From NCBI RefSeq assembly GCF_000003815.2, contig NC_049985.1:8421314-8452420 (forward strand): a stretch of DNA of 31,107 nucleotides, read 5' to 3'. This document shows positions 23,001 through 31,107 of the stretch, piece by piece; position 1 is the first letter of the stretch, and each line of letters opens with the position of its first letter. The notes below the pieces were generated by a model. It saw nothing but the letters and a program-made list of their open reading frames with translations. It was not told the DNA's origin and searched no databases. The stretch comes from Branchiostoma floridae. Its lineage: Eukaryota; Chordata; Leptocardii; Amphioxiformes; Branchiostomatidae. Both the position numbers and the translations under genes were made by a program.

Positions 23001-26000
23001 TTAACCGTGATTGGCAATGACTTCATCATGGATTGTTCAAAATATTGTCATAAATGCTCAAAGTTATTCACTCTTCTTTCAACTTAGTACTCAAAAGAAT
23101 TTTGATACACACTTTCCCTCTTTTTTAAAGATTAATTCCATCATATTGTTTTGAAGTTCACAATGCCAGCAAACATGCCATTTCAAGTCAAAAAAGAAAA
23201 GGTAAGAGAATTTATTTTAGGACCATGGAATTCATCTAGTAACCAACATTCATCTTGACAAAATACTAATCTTACTTATAGATTATTGAAGAGTTGTAGT
23301 AGATGTGTCCTTGTCCCTTAACTGCATCAGGGGGACAGTTGGCCACAGCCAGGTAAGATTGTTTCTGAATGGTGAAGGGTTCGACAGCACAGGCTGACTG
23401 CACTGGTATATCAAACACCTGAGGACAAAACACATCTGCTGGTATTAGAGACACATCTGCTGTCATTTTACACACATCTCCTGTAATTATCTCCTTAGTC
23501 ATATACCTAAGGACAAAACACACATCTGCTGTGCCATTAAACACACATCTTCTGCATTAAACCCACACCTACTGTCATTAAATAGACGTCTGTTGTTCAA
23601 GATACACATCTGATGTCATTTAACACACATCTGATGCCATTTAAGACACATCATTACAGTCATAAACCTAAGGACAAAACATACATCTTTGCCATTAGAT
23701 ACACACTTGCTGTCATTAAATACACATCTGCTGTCATTTAACACACATCTCCTGTCATCAAATGCACATCTCCTTTAATCCAATAACATTTTATGTCATT
23801 AGATATTATAAATTCATCTGTAAGGTATGGATCACTCCTGAAGCCCCGCCCCCTGTTCGATCATGTTCTATTTTGAACACCTCTGTCAAAAACAGTGCTT
23901 GTCGGACAGAACTAGCCGCCGCTGTGTAGCTGATAATAACGACTGACTTCGGTTTAGGTCTTTTGACCCTGAAATCCTCTCAGACCAGGCCGAAATATGA
24001 TGCACTGACTTCTTTGTTGAAGGCTACATCCACTGGGTACAGTCATCCGATGAGGGGGCTGATATAGTTGTGGTATGGGCGTCATAATTTCAATCAAAGC
24101 GGAAACGGGAGGCACCACATATCTTTACCTTGTTGGTGGGCATAAGTGTCCGGTTACTGACATACGGTCAATGCAGGTGAAAACCAGGGTACACCTATCT
24201 GTGACTGGGTTTCTACTGCGTTTGTTGCATGCATAGCAGCTGCATGCATGCTCATGATAAAAGCTAAATCAAGAAGAAAGCAGATCAGGCACTCGTGGAG
24301 AGGGAGCTTGTACTAAGCACGAACTAATGGGACCCTTCTACAAAGTCTGCCAGTGCAGAGTCCTGTGTCTTATACATACCCAGCTCTACATTTGCAACCT
24401 GCCCACCATCAATGTAATACTATGCAGTGGCTCTCGCTCCCACAATACCTATACTCTGTGGGTGTAGTCTTCAACAAAAAATAGCATAGCCTTTTTCTTT
24501 GACCATTTCTGTTCAACTGGGGCTATTTTTGATGGAGGTGTTTGAAATAGAATAGGGGGTTCCACCTTGTTCTATTTGTCGATCAGGATCGGTCCATTGA
24601 CCACTGGTTTTACTACTTTTTATTCATGATAACAAAATCAATATGATTGATATGTATCCAAAGCAATAGCATTTTTTTGCACACAATTGACCTATACAAT
24701 TACCTTTTATACTCTAAGCATGTTAGCAAACATGCATATCACCAAAGCAAAATCATGCTGATGATTCTGTATCTAGCAATATCATTTGTTCACACAAGTT
24801 TAAAAAGAGAGAAGAGACTATGTAGATTTTAGATGATATAAGATGTAAGTTGTTTCACGTATACTTAAGTGCAATGCATTTAGCCCATGTTGGGCAGGAA
24901 TATGCAATAAAGATCATTGTCATTGTCATTGTCATTTAATAGCTGCAGATTAAACAATTATATATCCACAATTGTGTTTAAACCTATAGCACTCACACAA
25001 CTAGCTGAATGACAGGCATGCACTAACCTTGTCAAAGTATGCACCATCCCAGTAGTACACATGCAGCAACATTGATTCTAATAGGCAAAAAAAGGCTCAA
25101 GCTTAAATGCAATACAATATTCTGAATTCACTTTGATTTGAAAAAAAAGTTGTAGAAAAGCTAACCAAAGAGAAAGTGATTTTTAAAATACTGACATTTC
25201 TAAAACCATTTATCCAGCTGCACAAGCCCCTTTACCTAATGAAAACTATGATTACCAGTACAAAATGTTTGATGTACCATCTATCAGCCTAGCCTAACAT
25301 CTCCTGTGCATGGCATCTGATGTTCTGATTTACCTGACTGAGCCCTCTTGCCCAGCATTGCTAAAAAAAGGTCCCCCATGGTGAAGTGCCTCCAGTGACA
25401 TCTGCCTGTGGTGACGATGGTCTGAAATGGCAGGACATATCAGCTATAAACGTCAATGAAGGTTAGACATCCAGGTAATTTCAATTCATAGTTAGGAATA
25501 GGATTTAAAGAACTGTTCTCCTACTAGATCTCTTTTACATATCAATTAATAGTTAGAATATACAAACCTCCTCTCCAACAAGATCTCTTTAGTGTCACTG
25601 ACAAAAGGTAGTGGATTCTACCTGAAACGTCTGACCATTTCCAAAATTACAACCAGTTGCTCTAATAATTGCTATTTGGCGTCATCAGTTAACTTCCCAA
25701 AAAAAGACAAAACAAAATACAATTTGCAATTAGCCTTCGGGCATGAGTTTGCAATAAAGATACGGAAATAACGGTATTTAGAGACGATAAAAACTTGTAA
25801 TGTAGGAACCTGCACAAATGATGTGGCACCTCTGCTGAAGGTGTATATCTCAGTTCTGTAGGATTTAGGCACGATCCCTTCAACTTCCTCAGACACCAGG
25901 AGAAACCCAGAGGACCCCATGCTGATGGCTTCCAAAGTAACAGGACCTGAAACCTGCAGGAAAAGAAAAGTGCATCTTTGTGTGTACATTTCACACTTTG

Positions 26001-28958
26001 ATTATTGATATGTCATATTGGTACATAAGTTCAATTATTATTTTCCACCATCTGTGACAGATGTATTGGGAAACTATTTCATAGAATGGTTGCCATTTTT
26101 ATGTGTATTCTGGCATATTCTGGTAAATAGTTTAACCATTCACACCTGCCACTGTCCTGCCACGAAGAAGTCTTCTGACATGGTGTCAAGAGCAAAGATG
26201 GTCACATTGTGCCCATGGCTGTTTCCTGATGCAAGGAAGAGGAAGGCCACATCCTCCAGCTGTAGGAAGGCCATTGTGTAGACATCAGCCATGGACACTC
26301 CATGCAGGTGCACTTCCTCTGCCTGAGCCTCAGCACCTGCAAAAATGAATCACAAGCTCAAGAGCCAATAGGAGTTATTTTGTAAGCACATCTGTTCAAC
26401 TTCAAGGAAATATTTCTTTTATGTCTTATCTTTCTCTTATGTCTTAGGTGATTGTATTTTTTAATTCATCAATCATGCAAATAAGACTTTCATTAAAACT
26501 AGAAAGGCCGACATTTGCTTGAGAGCAAATACAGCATATTTCAGCCATCTCCCTCATGCAACAATAGGCCTTGAGGTCGTTGACCCCTTTGGCCATTCAA
26601 AAATGACCAAAAAAACCCCAAATATATCATTTTAAAGTGGTCCATGCCAAAAAATATACATGGGTCATTTGAATAAATATCTAGAGCACCCCTTTACCAA
26701 TTTACGGGTCATTAGGTTGTAAATCGAGGGAACAGGAGCCAAAAATGTCAAAATTTTGTCAAAAAATGGCCATAAAATCGCAAAATTAAGCATTTGTTGT
26801 ACCGTATGGGAAAACTTTTATTGACTTTATGTGCACATAATTGAAGGGCACTTTAATACCAAATTTCAGATCATTTGGTTGTAAATCGAGGCTACAGGAG
26901 CCAAAAATGTCCTTTTTTGGTCAAAAAATGGCCAAAAATCGCAAAATTAAGCATTTTGTTGTACCGTATGGGAAAACTTTTATTGAATTTATGTGCACAT
27001 AATTGAAGGGCACTTTTATACCAAATTTCAGATCATTTGGTTGTAAAACGAGGCTACAGGAGCCAAAAATGTCCTTTTTTGGTAAAAAAATCGCAAAATT
27101 AAGCATTTTGTTGTACCGTACGGGAAAACTTTTATTGAATTTATGTGCACATAATTGAAGAGCACTTTTAGACCAAATTTCAGATCACTTGGTTGTAAAA
27201 CGAGGCTACAGGGGCCAAAAATGTCCTTTTTTGGTCAAAAAATGGCCAAAAATCGCAAAATTAAGCATTTTGTTGTACCGTATGCCAAAACTGTTATTGA
27301 ATCTAGGTGAGCATATGATCAAGGCACCTCTGTATCAAATTTCATGTCATTCGGCTGTAATACCAGGGTACAGGAGCCCGAAATATACATAAAATTGACA
27401 ATAACCTCAATAAAATCATTTTAAAGGCAGATATGAAAAAAATGAAAAAAACACCTGAGGGTATTGGCTTACTCTACCTTTGTGCCAAATTTCAAGCAAA
27501 TCGGTTAAAAAATGGCGGAGTTGATTCGATTTGAGGATTTGACAGGAGAAAGAAAGAAAGAAAGAAACATTACGAATACAATATATTTCACCATACCTAT
27601 GGTATGGCTGAAATATAATAACGCATGTAGATTGATCACTTCCTGTCACTCTACAGTCAATGTGACTAGCAAATGGAAAATATGTAGCAGTAAAACCCAG
27701 TACAGACAGGCAGGTAAAAAAAGAACACCTTTCCAAGAGTTATAGCCTCTTCCATTGACCTTTATGACCTCATGTCTTGGAATGTCTGTCAGCTGTCAGA
27801 TAAGAATGATAAATAACTTATTCTACAATCTTTGACCATCACTTCCTGTCACCCCTTCAACACTTATTGACCTTAATATGTCTTTCACTTCCTGTCACTG
27901 AGTGGTGTGACATGCCTAAGTACAGCAAGTAGAAATAATTGTGGAGTGACAAAAAAGCAAACAGCCAGATGGATAGGTAGACCTTTCTTGAATAATACTC
28001 TTTCTTTTAGTCTTACCTTGACTATTGTCTCACCTTGTTTCCTTTTAGACATCCAAAATTGTCTTCATTCATAACTAGGGTATAAAAGACCAGTTTCTTC
28101 CAAACTTCAGTGTCACTGACGAAAGATAGTGGATGCTAAAAACACATCCAGTTGCTTGAGTAACTGCTTTATGGCATATCTTATTACCTGGATGACTAAT
28201 GTTCATCGGTGTAATCCTCTTTCCTCTTTGAAAGTACAAATGCAGAGGTGATAAACAAAGCAACAACAACACTGTACATACCATGTGGAAACAATGGAGG
28301 AATGGTGAAGTCCACTGGGGTCCTCTTCATCCTTGGAGTTTCAGTGTCCCCCTCTGCTGTTTGCAATGCTTGTGTTAACTGAATTATCTGGCTGTCTAGG
28401 GCTTGGTTCCCTTCAAACTGAAAGTCTGGATAACAAAAATATATGTAGTTGAACCAACCATAGATACAGACTGGTGAACATTCAAGTCTTTCAAAATGTG
28501 TTCCGATTACAAATTCCCCAAAAGTGACCATTGATATAAGACCAGGCTTTCTTATAACATGTTTAAACATATAAGAACAGAGCAGGTCTTATGTCATTTT
28601 CACAAAGGTGGAACATCAACATAATCATCATATTGCCCATCCATAGACTTAACAGACTCTTAGCATCGAATAGGCTATGCCCAAAGTGAAAAAAATTTCA
28701 TTTCGAGCTTGGACGCCATATAAACAAAGCACACCCTGGGTGGCCTCGCCGGCTTTCTCCAGAAACCCATGGCCAATGCAACTGAAGAGCACATGCAATT
28801 GGATATTTTGTTGTAGTGACAAAGAACTGGTACGTACCTTGTACACCCGTCCCCTGTTGGCTTTTGGTGGGATCCACAATAGTGACAAGTAGTAACAGCA
28901 GCAGAAACCAGGCAGCCATCCATGTGCCCGCCGGTTTGCACAAAGCAGATAGCGCCAT
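9819..28958 (-). CDS. Large secreted double EAR/EPTP-propeller protein, 27 exons
   Basis: Exons, high to low: 28958-28838, 28425-28282, 26336-26146, 25953-25810, 25421-25334, 25077-25028, 23418-23276, 22873-21444, 20894-20610, 20315-20175, 19875-19057, 18897-18727, 18397-18270, 17939-17744, 17479-17314, 16863-16711, 16299-16116, 15867-15666, 14702-14487, 14001-13776, 13361-13271, 12812-12686, 12120-12005, 11819-11612, 11114-10947, 10366-10169, 9871-9819. Phases agree at every junction; the total is 6159 nt, 2052 residues plus TAA. All introns are GT-AG except the one after 19057 (GC-AG). The start ATG has a good context (AACATGG). Architecture: signal peptide, RMKR site, seven EAR-like repeats, coiled coil, about 1,100 residues of a VDGVDL/QVITGxKTF repeat, seven more EAR-like repeats. 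No membrane segment or GPI signal is seen, so it is probably extracellular. EAR repeats are known from LGI, TSPEAR and ADGRV1 proteins; I recognise no orthologue. The function is unknown. Confidence 0.88.
16549..16648 (+). repeat. Dispersed repeat family B, copy 1
   Basis: About 100 bases beginning GGGTCATTACAACTTGAAAA, with GGATCAGAGGACTG, AGCTTGTTGG and AAGCGCTTT. It matches 30255-30349 closely, with one 4-base insertion and scattered changes. It lies in an intron of the EAR gene (between exons 17 and 16). Upstream to about 16440 may belong to the same element. The class is unknown. Confidence 0.65.
17641..17716. repeat. Imperfect tandem duplication, period about 44 bp
   Basis: GAAGGTGGT-type sequence followed by ATACTGGCTATACA occurs twice, offset by about 44 bases, just after exon 14 of the minus-strand gene. 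It is intronic. Confidence 0.55.
18470..18560 (-). repeat. Hammerhead-like retroelement fragment in intron 12
   Basis: On the minus strand CTGAGGA (18508-18502) is followed by a weak stem-loop (ATGTC / GGTAT around TGATA, with wobble pairs) and GAAAC-GTC (18483-18476). A flanking GCT/AGC pair could form stem I. This spacing and these core residues fit a type I hammerhead with a minimal stem III. The core is plausible but the stems are weak, so it may be a decayed Penelope-like or retrozyme relic. Confidence 0.4.
18948..19006 (+). repeat. Dispersed repeat family A, 3' fragment
   Basis: CAGTTGCTTGAGTA followed by a TGTCATGTATCTTAATACC stretch and TGGATGTCTAAC matches the 3' half of the family seen at 28105-28200. 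The hammerhead half is missing. It is intronic. Confidence 0.6.
20330..20609. other. Intron between exons 10 and 9, nothing specific
   Basis: AT-rich sequence with a short GATGAT run near 20558. The minus frame happens to stay open through it, but GTAAGTGC and CTCAG at the exon edges and the loss of repeat similarity mark it as intron. Confidence 0.6.
21391..21430. repeat. Perfect 20-bp tandem duplication
   Basis: TAAGGCTATTAAAAACAAAT occurs twice without a break or change. It sits 14 bases beyond the exon 8 donor, inside the intron. The identity suggests a very recent slip. Confidence 0.9.
22264..22401 (-). other. Coiled-coil linker after the first propeller
   Basis: Residues about 452-497 in the large exon 8. 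FQQDMVVEVVRLNTVLQNIE followed by NVSNISSDIQMKEVKLN places hydrophobics (V, V, L, L, I, V, I, I, V, L) at mostly 3-4 spacing, with two N-glycosylation sequons. This suggests a helical stalk or oligomerisation segment between the propeller and the repeat arm. A coiled-coil predictor would decide. Confidence 0.55.
23418..23790. repeat. Degenerate minisatellite, unit about 20-22 bp, fused to an exon edge
   Basis: About fifteen imperfect copies of a unit like ACACATCTGCTGTCATTAA. It starts exactly at the acceptor of exon 7. Longer sub-repeats ACCT(A/G)AGGACAAAAC occur at the true acceptor and again near 23505 and 23667, so the acceptor itself was copied. It is non-coding. Confidence 0.8.
23825..24610. 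mobile_element. Possible MITE with decayed inverted ends
   Basis: GTTCTATTTTGAACACCTCT at 23865 onward pairs, as an inverted repeat, with sequence at 24532-24553 and beyond. The match is about 23 of 29 bases and most differences are transitions, as expected for an old element. Target duplications were not found and the true ends are unclear. It occupies most of intron 6 of the EAR gene. Confidence 0.4.
24880..24940 (+). mobile_element. LINE-type 3' tail with ATTGTC repeats
   Basis: GCAATAAAGATCATTGTCATTGTCATTGTC looks like the 3' end of a non-LTR element that uses a short tandem-repeat tail. No coding part remains upstream; the frame at 24647-24832 is not RT-like. A similar GCAATAAAGATA tail appears near 25751. 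Confidence 0.5.
25591..25681 (+). repeat. Dispersed repeat family A with near-complete hammerhead motif
   Basis: In order: GTCA (25594-25597), CTGACAA (25598-25604, expected CTGANGA), AGGTAG (25606-25611), loop TGGATT, CTACCT (25618-25623), GAAA (25624-25627), C-G-T-C (25628-25631), TGAC (25632-25635). Stem II is a perfect 6 bp and stem I a perfect 4 bp. One core base is changed, G to A, so this copy should be inactive. The rest of the unit follows (CAGTTGC...GCTATTTGGC). A minus-oriented end piece lies at 25461-25480. Confidence 0.65.
26500..27620. mobile_element. Non-autonomous element with internal 162-bp tandem repeats
   Basis: The word GGTTGTAAA/GGCTGTAA recurs at 26715, 26877, 27039, 27191 and 27353, a period of 162 bases with one unit about 10 shorter. 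Units share GCAAAATTAAGCATTTTGTT and TTATGTGCACATAATTGAAG. A perfect 13-bp inverted repeat, ATATTTCAGCCAT (26536-26548) and its complement (27604-27616), brackets the array. A GAAA run and the palindrome CCATACC-TA-GGTATGG-like lie at the right end. It has no protein. It is intronic in the EAR gene (intron 2). Confidence 0.7.
28105..28200 (+). repeat. Dispersed repeat family A, copy with intact hammerhead 5' half
   Basis: GTCA (28112-28115), CTGACGA (28116-28122) and AGATAG (28124-28129) are followed by a TGGATG loop and CTA. The GAAAC-GTC half is then deleted. The unit resumes with ACATCCAGTTGCTTGAGTAA and ends TTATTACCTGGATG. It complements the break in the 25591 copy. Confidence 0.65.
28282..28958 (-). 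other. Signal peptide and pro-segment of the EAR protein (exons 1-2)
   Basis: Residues 1-88. A hydrophobic core, WFLLLLLLVTIV (17-28), makes a classic signal peptide, with likely cleavage near residue 33. Met14 also precedes the core and could serve as start. Residues 48-62 have a short heptad-like pattern. R72-M-K-R75 fits the furin consensus R-x-K/R-R, so the 40-odd residues before it may be a pro-segment. The exon 1 donor is G|GTACGT; exon 2 opens with AC to complete an Asp codon. Confidence 0.75.
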
Positions 28959-29060
28959 GTTCGGATCGCCGTCTCAGCTCCAAAGTATAAACACCGCAGG
29001 CTTACAATAAGGTTTGACTCTGCGATTCCTTCAGTAAATGAAGGAGGAGTTCCTCAGCTA
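28959..29060 (-). promoter_or_regulatory. Likely promoter / 5' UTR of the EAR-repeat gene
   Basis: Upstream of the ATG on the minus strand lies a TATA-like TTTATACT (about 28991-28984), only 26-33 bases from the ATG, which would leave almost no 5' UTR. An alternative start further up is equally possible. A hairpin, CCTTCA-GTAAA-TGAAGG, sits at 29028-29044. GC content rises through this stretch. No transcript evidence is available. Confidence 0.35.
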
Positions 29061-29219
29061 AATGCGTGTTTCTGTCAGAGGTGGCCTGGTACCGCAAAAA
29101 GTCGTCGGTCATGGCTGTCTGTCACACACACACGTCGTCCAGAGATCCAGCAGCTCCGACATCTTCCTCGAACACTGGTGCAGCATGGGTAAACTCAGGA
29201 AAGAGGCGGGGTCACCATC

Positions 29220-29348
29220 ATGCACGTGCTCAGTCTCGCTGAAAATCCGATTGTCCCCGCCCAAATACACGTGTTGGCAAAAGCCTACAACGGCGACGTA
29301 GACCATATACGCAAAAAAGTGACCGCCTGGCCGTATCCACTTAATTGA
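29220..29348 (+). CDS. Possible small divergent exon with ankyrin-like helix
   Basis: ATG at 29220 opens a 42-codon frame to a TGA at 29346-29348. The middle reads IHVLAKAYNGDVDHIRKKV, which resembles the first helix pair of an ankyrin repeat (A-x-x-G-D-x-x-x-I/V). An internal donor could cut it before the stop, making it a first exon of a gene leaving the window to the right. No partner exon was found. It is on the opposite strand to the EAR gene and 260 bp away, so a shared promoter is conceivable. Confidence 0.25.
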   Translation: MHVLSLAENPIVPAQIHVLAKAYNGDVDHIRKKVTAWPYPLN

Positions 29349-29709
29349 ACTAGCTTCATTTATCACACCAACAGAACATAGCCATCAAAGTGCTGGTGCC
29401 CTTGTATACTACATCTTGACTTGATCAATGTTGGCAAGTGACACTGACATCAAAACATTATATTCAAGTGGTCCACGACTATGTTACGTCTGATCACTTT
29501 CCACTTTGTATCTCTTAAAATGTAAATTTCCCAACTGTAGCTCAGGCTGCACGCTAGCTCCTCCGACATTATATTGGCCTCGCAAAATCACTGACTGGGC
29601 GACGATACCAGGCCAAATAGACACGTATCGTTTATCTCTTGACAGTTTGCTGATCTTTACTGTCGAATGTAGAATTATCAATAGACGCATTGATCTGTAG
29701 GGATCCTAA

Positions 29710-30078
29710 TTGTCAGGATCAATCGCACACACGAATGCACTCACTGTTTACCTGTTAATCAATTTCCACCCTAAAAGATTCTACGAATTCCTCAACAATC
29801 AGAGAACGTGTCGCGGATGGAACGAGGTGTTTAGGATCTGCATTCGGCTGCACGATAGGCCTACAAGTGTACATTCTATGGAGGGAAAGTGGCCGTCTTT
29901 TTCCTTGATGAGTAAAGTTAGGACGAAATTCAAGTACACCCTAAGGCAGTGTAAGCTGGATGAAAACAGAGCGAGAGTCGATTCAACTGCAAAAGTTTTA
30001 ATGCCGACGTTGCTCTATACAGGCTTTTCACTTGACGTCATCTGCGCCATGTTGGATCACAGCGTACGTCTGTAAACC
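29710..30078 (+). pseudogene. LINE ORF2 linker fragment (between endonuclease and RT)
   Basis: The open frame contains KVRTKFKYTLRQCKLDENRA followed by RVDSTAKVLM. This matches the general pattern R-x-x-F-K-x-A/T-L-R-x-C-(K/R)-x-x-E/D-x-x-x-R-x-D-x-x-A-x-x-L seen between the endonuclease and reverse transcriptase of many non-LTR retrotransposons. Neither catalytic domain is present. The frame ends with unrelated residues and TAA, so it is a truncated relic rather than a host gene. Confidence 0.5.
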
Positions 30079-30254
30079 ACGCGAAGATGCTACTGCTTAA
30101 TTCAATTACCTGCCAACGTACGTCTACCTTATCAATGCTCCAACCACGGTAGCCACATTGTTTTAGTGCGGAAACCAGATGTTCTTCTCTGATTTCATGT
30201 CTTGTTGTTCCGAAATCACATCAAGAGGATGATTGGAGGCAAAAGTTAGGTTGT

Positions 30255-30349
30255 GGGTCATTACAACTTGAGAAGGATCAGAGGACTGAAGCTTGTTGGC
30301 AAGCGCTTTATTTTGTGTACGGATATAAAGTGTTAAAATTGTAACATAA
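30255..30349 (+). repeat. Dispersed repeat family B, copy 2
   Basis: Same order of words as at 16549-16648: GGGTCATTACAACTTGAGAA, GGATCAGAGGACTG, AAGCTTGTTGG, AAGCGCTTTA, ATATAAAG, TAACATAA. It lies about 180 bases after the LINE fragment and could be that element's 3' end. Confidence 0.65.
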
Positions 30350-31107
30350 TGTTTACTACCGTCACAGATGAACTTACATTCAAGCCACTGTTTTGGTTTT
30401 TCCAGCTTTTTGCACCCACTAACATCGGAAACAGCCACTACACTGTGATCACAAAGTAAAGTTGTAAACATCGTTTACAAACAAGGCGGACTGAAACATT
30501 CAAGCCATTCAATCCATGTCTCACACTTCTATTTCTATGCGCTACAATTCCTTTATTCAGATACCCTTTGGCCCGTAGGGCTAGTCTTCCAGGGTTCGAA
30601 CATACAGTACTGTATACAACGCAAACATACATGTATATATATACATAAGAGATAAAAAACATTCACAATTATTGCAACACTAGGATCCGAGACTGTCCCT
30701 ACCACTACCAGCCCTGTTGTTTCAACTTCTTCGCAGTCACATCGAATTCTCGGTTTGATACAAACCTTTGTCTTACTTTCCTCCACCTACTTGGTACAAC
30801 GGACAATATCAGCATGTGAAAATACGACGAAGACGAAAAGGAACCAAATAACGAACAGGAGAATGATACCTCAAACTTTGGGCAAACCACTACAATTAGC
30901 CAACATTTCAATATCAAAGATTGCATTTCTGTGATTCTGTGATTTCGTGATTGGAATATGACACACGATGTAAAAGCATGTCTTAAAAGGCAATAAAATA
31001 CGTAAAAATGAATTAGTCATCTAGAACTAGAAAATTCGTTGAGCAATCTGTCCAATATTTGTTCGCCCATAAGTGGTCGTAATACCCCCCTCACATTAGG
31101 CGCGATT
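30350..31107. other. Right flank, no gene seen
   Basis: AT-rich intergenic sequence. The minus strand at about 30600-30548 reads CCCTACGGGCCAAAGGGTAT then CTGAATAAAGG, which looks like a retroelement 3' end. Short frames on both strands lack any family pattern. Confidence 0.4.

Larger units (their letters stand above)
22405..26336 (-). other. First EAR/EPTP beta-propeller, about seven repeats
   Basis: Exons 3-7 and the start of exon 8, residues about 89-450. Seven blade-like cores are visible. They are VYTMAFLQLEDVAFLFLASG, VTLEAISMGSSGFLLVSEE, CHWRHFTMGDLFLAMLG, ACAVEPFTIQKQSYLAVANC, TDLAFFTAGPDSYLALTQR, ASVQTSQQQADLLVTNT and IYSFYTGTSSYLMFTSEGA. Several are followed by an aromatic Y-x-W or Y-x-F strand (IYTFSRG, VYYWDGAYF, IYRWNGYFF), the EAR pattern. 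Seven repeats fit the seven-bladed propeller known for this family. Exon borders fall roughly between blades. Confidence 0.8.

Noticed and set aside
23418-23790. CRISPR-like regular repeats
   Set aside because: The units are degenerate, have no unique spacers of fixed length, and lie in a eukaryotic intron.

Overview
The window looks like nuclear DNA of an invertebrate animal, most likely an amphioxus (Branchiostoma). The reasons are short exons split by many GT-AG introns, AT-rich introns full of small transposon relics, frequent TACATGTA words, and protein sequences that align well with deuterostome families. The species is inferred; the eukaryotic nature is certain. There are no operons, CRISPR arrays or prokaryotic signals.

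Layout. Positions 1-2110 hold retroelement debris: a broken LINE 3' end at 155-556 and a retroposon with a GAT tail at about 1715-2107. From 2140 to 6839 on the + strand lie nine exons of tafazzin, the mitochondrial cardiolipin acyltransferase. The first coding exon is missing and probably lies upstream. One tafazzin intron carries a nested pair of DNA transposons. Positions 6840-9818 are 3' UTR and intergenic sequence with a clean 556-bp MITE at 9007-9562.

From 28958 down to 9819 on the - strand I assembled a 27-exon gene whose splice phases all agree. It gives a 6159-nt CDS of 2052 residues plus stop. The product is a secreted protein with a signal peptide and a furin-type RMKR site. Then come about seven EAR/EPTP repeats, a short coiled coil, about 1,100 residues of a repeated motif built on V-x-G-x-(I/V)-D/N-G-V-D-L and Q-V-I-T-G-x-K-T-F, and a second set of about seven EAR repeats. 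It reads as two beta-propellers joined by a long repetitive arm. I do not recognise a named gene; this is the most interesting object here. It converges tail to tail with tafazzin.

The introns of this gene hold a minisatellite that copies its own splice acceptor, a 162-bp tandem array, MITE-like inverted repeats and LINE tails. A dispersed repeat family occurs in both genes' introns, and two of its copies keep parts of a hammerhead ribozyme core. Positions 29000-31107 are a GC-richer promoter-side region, a possible small divergent exon, a LINE linker fragment and another dispersed repeat. The two genes have no evident functional link.
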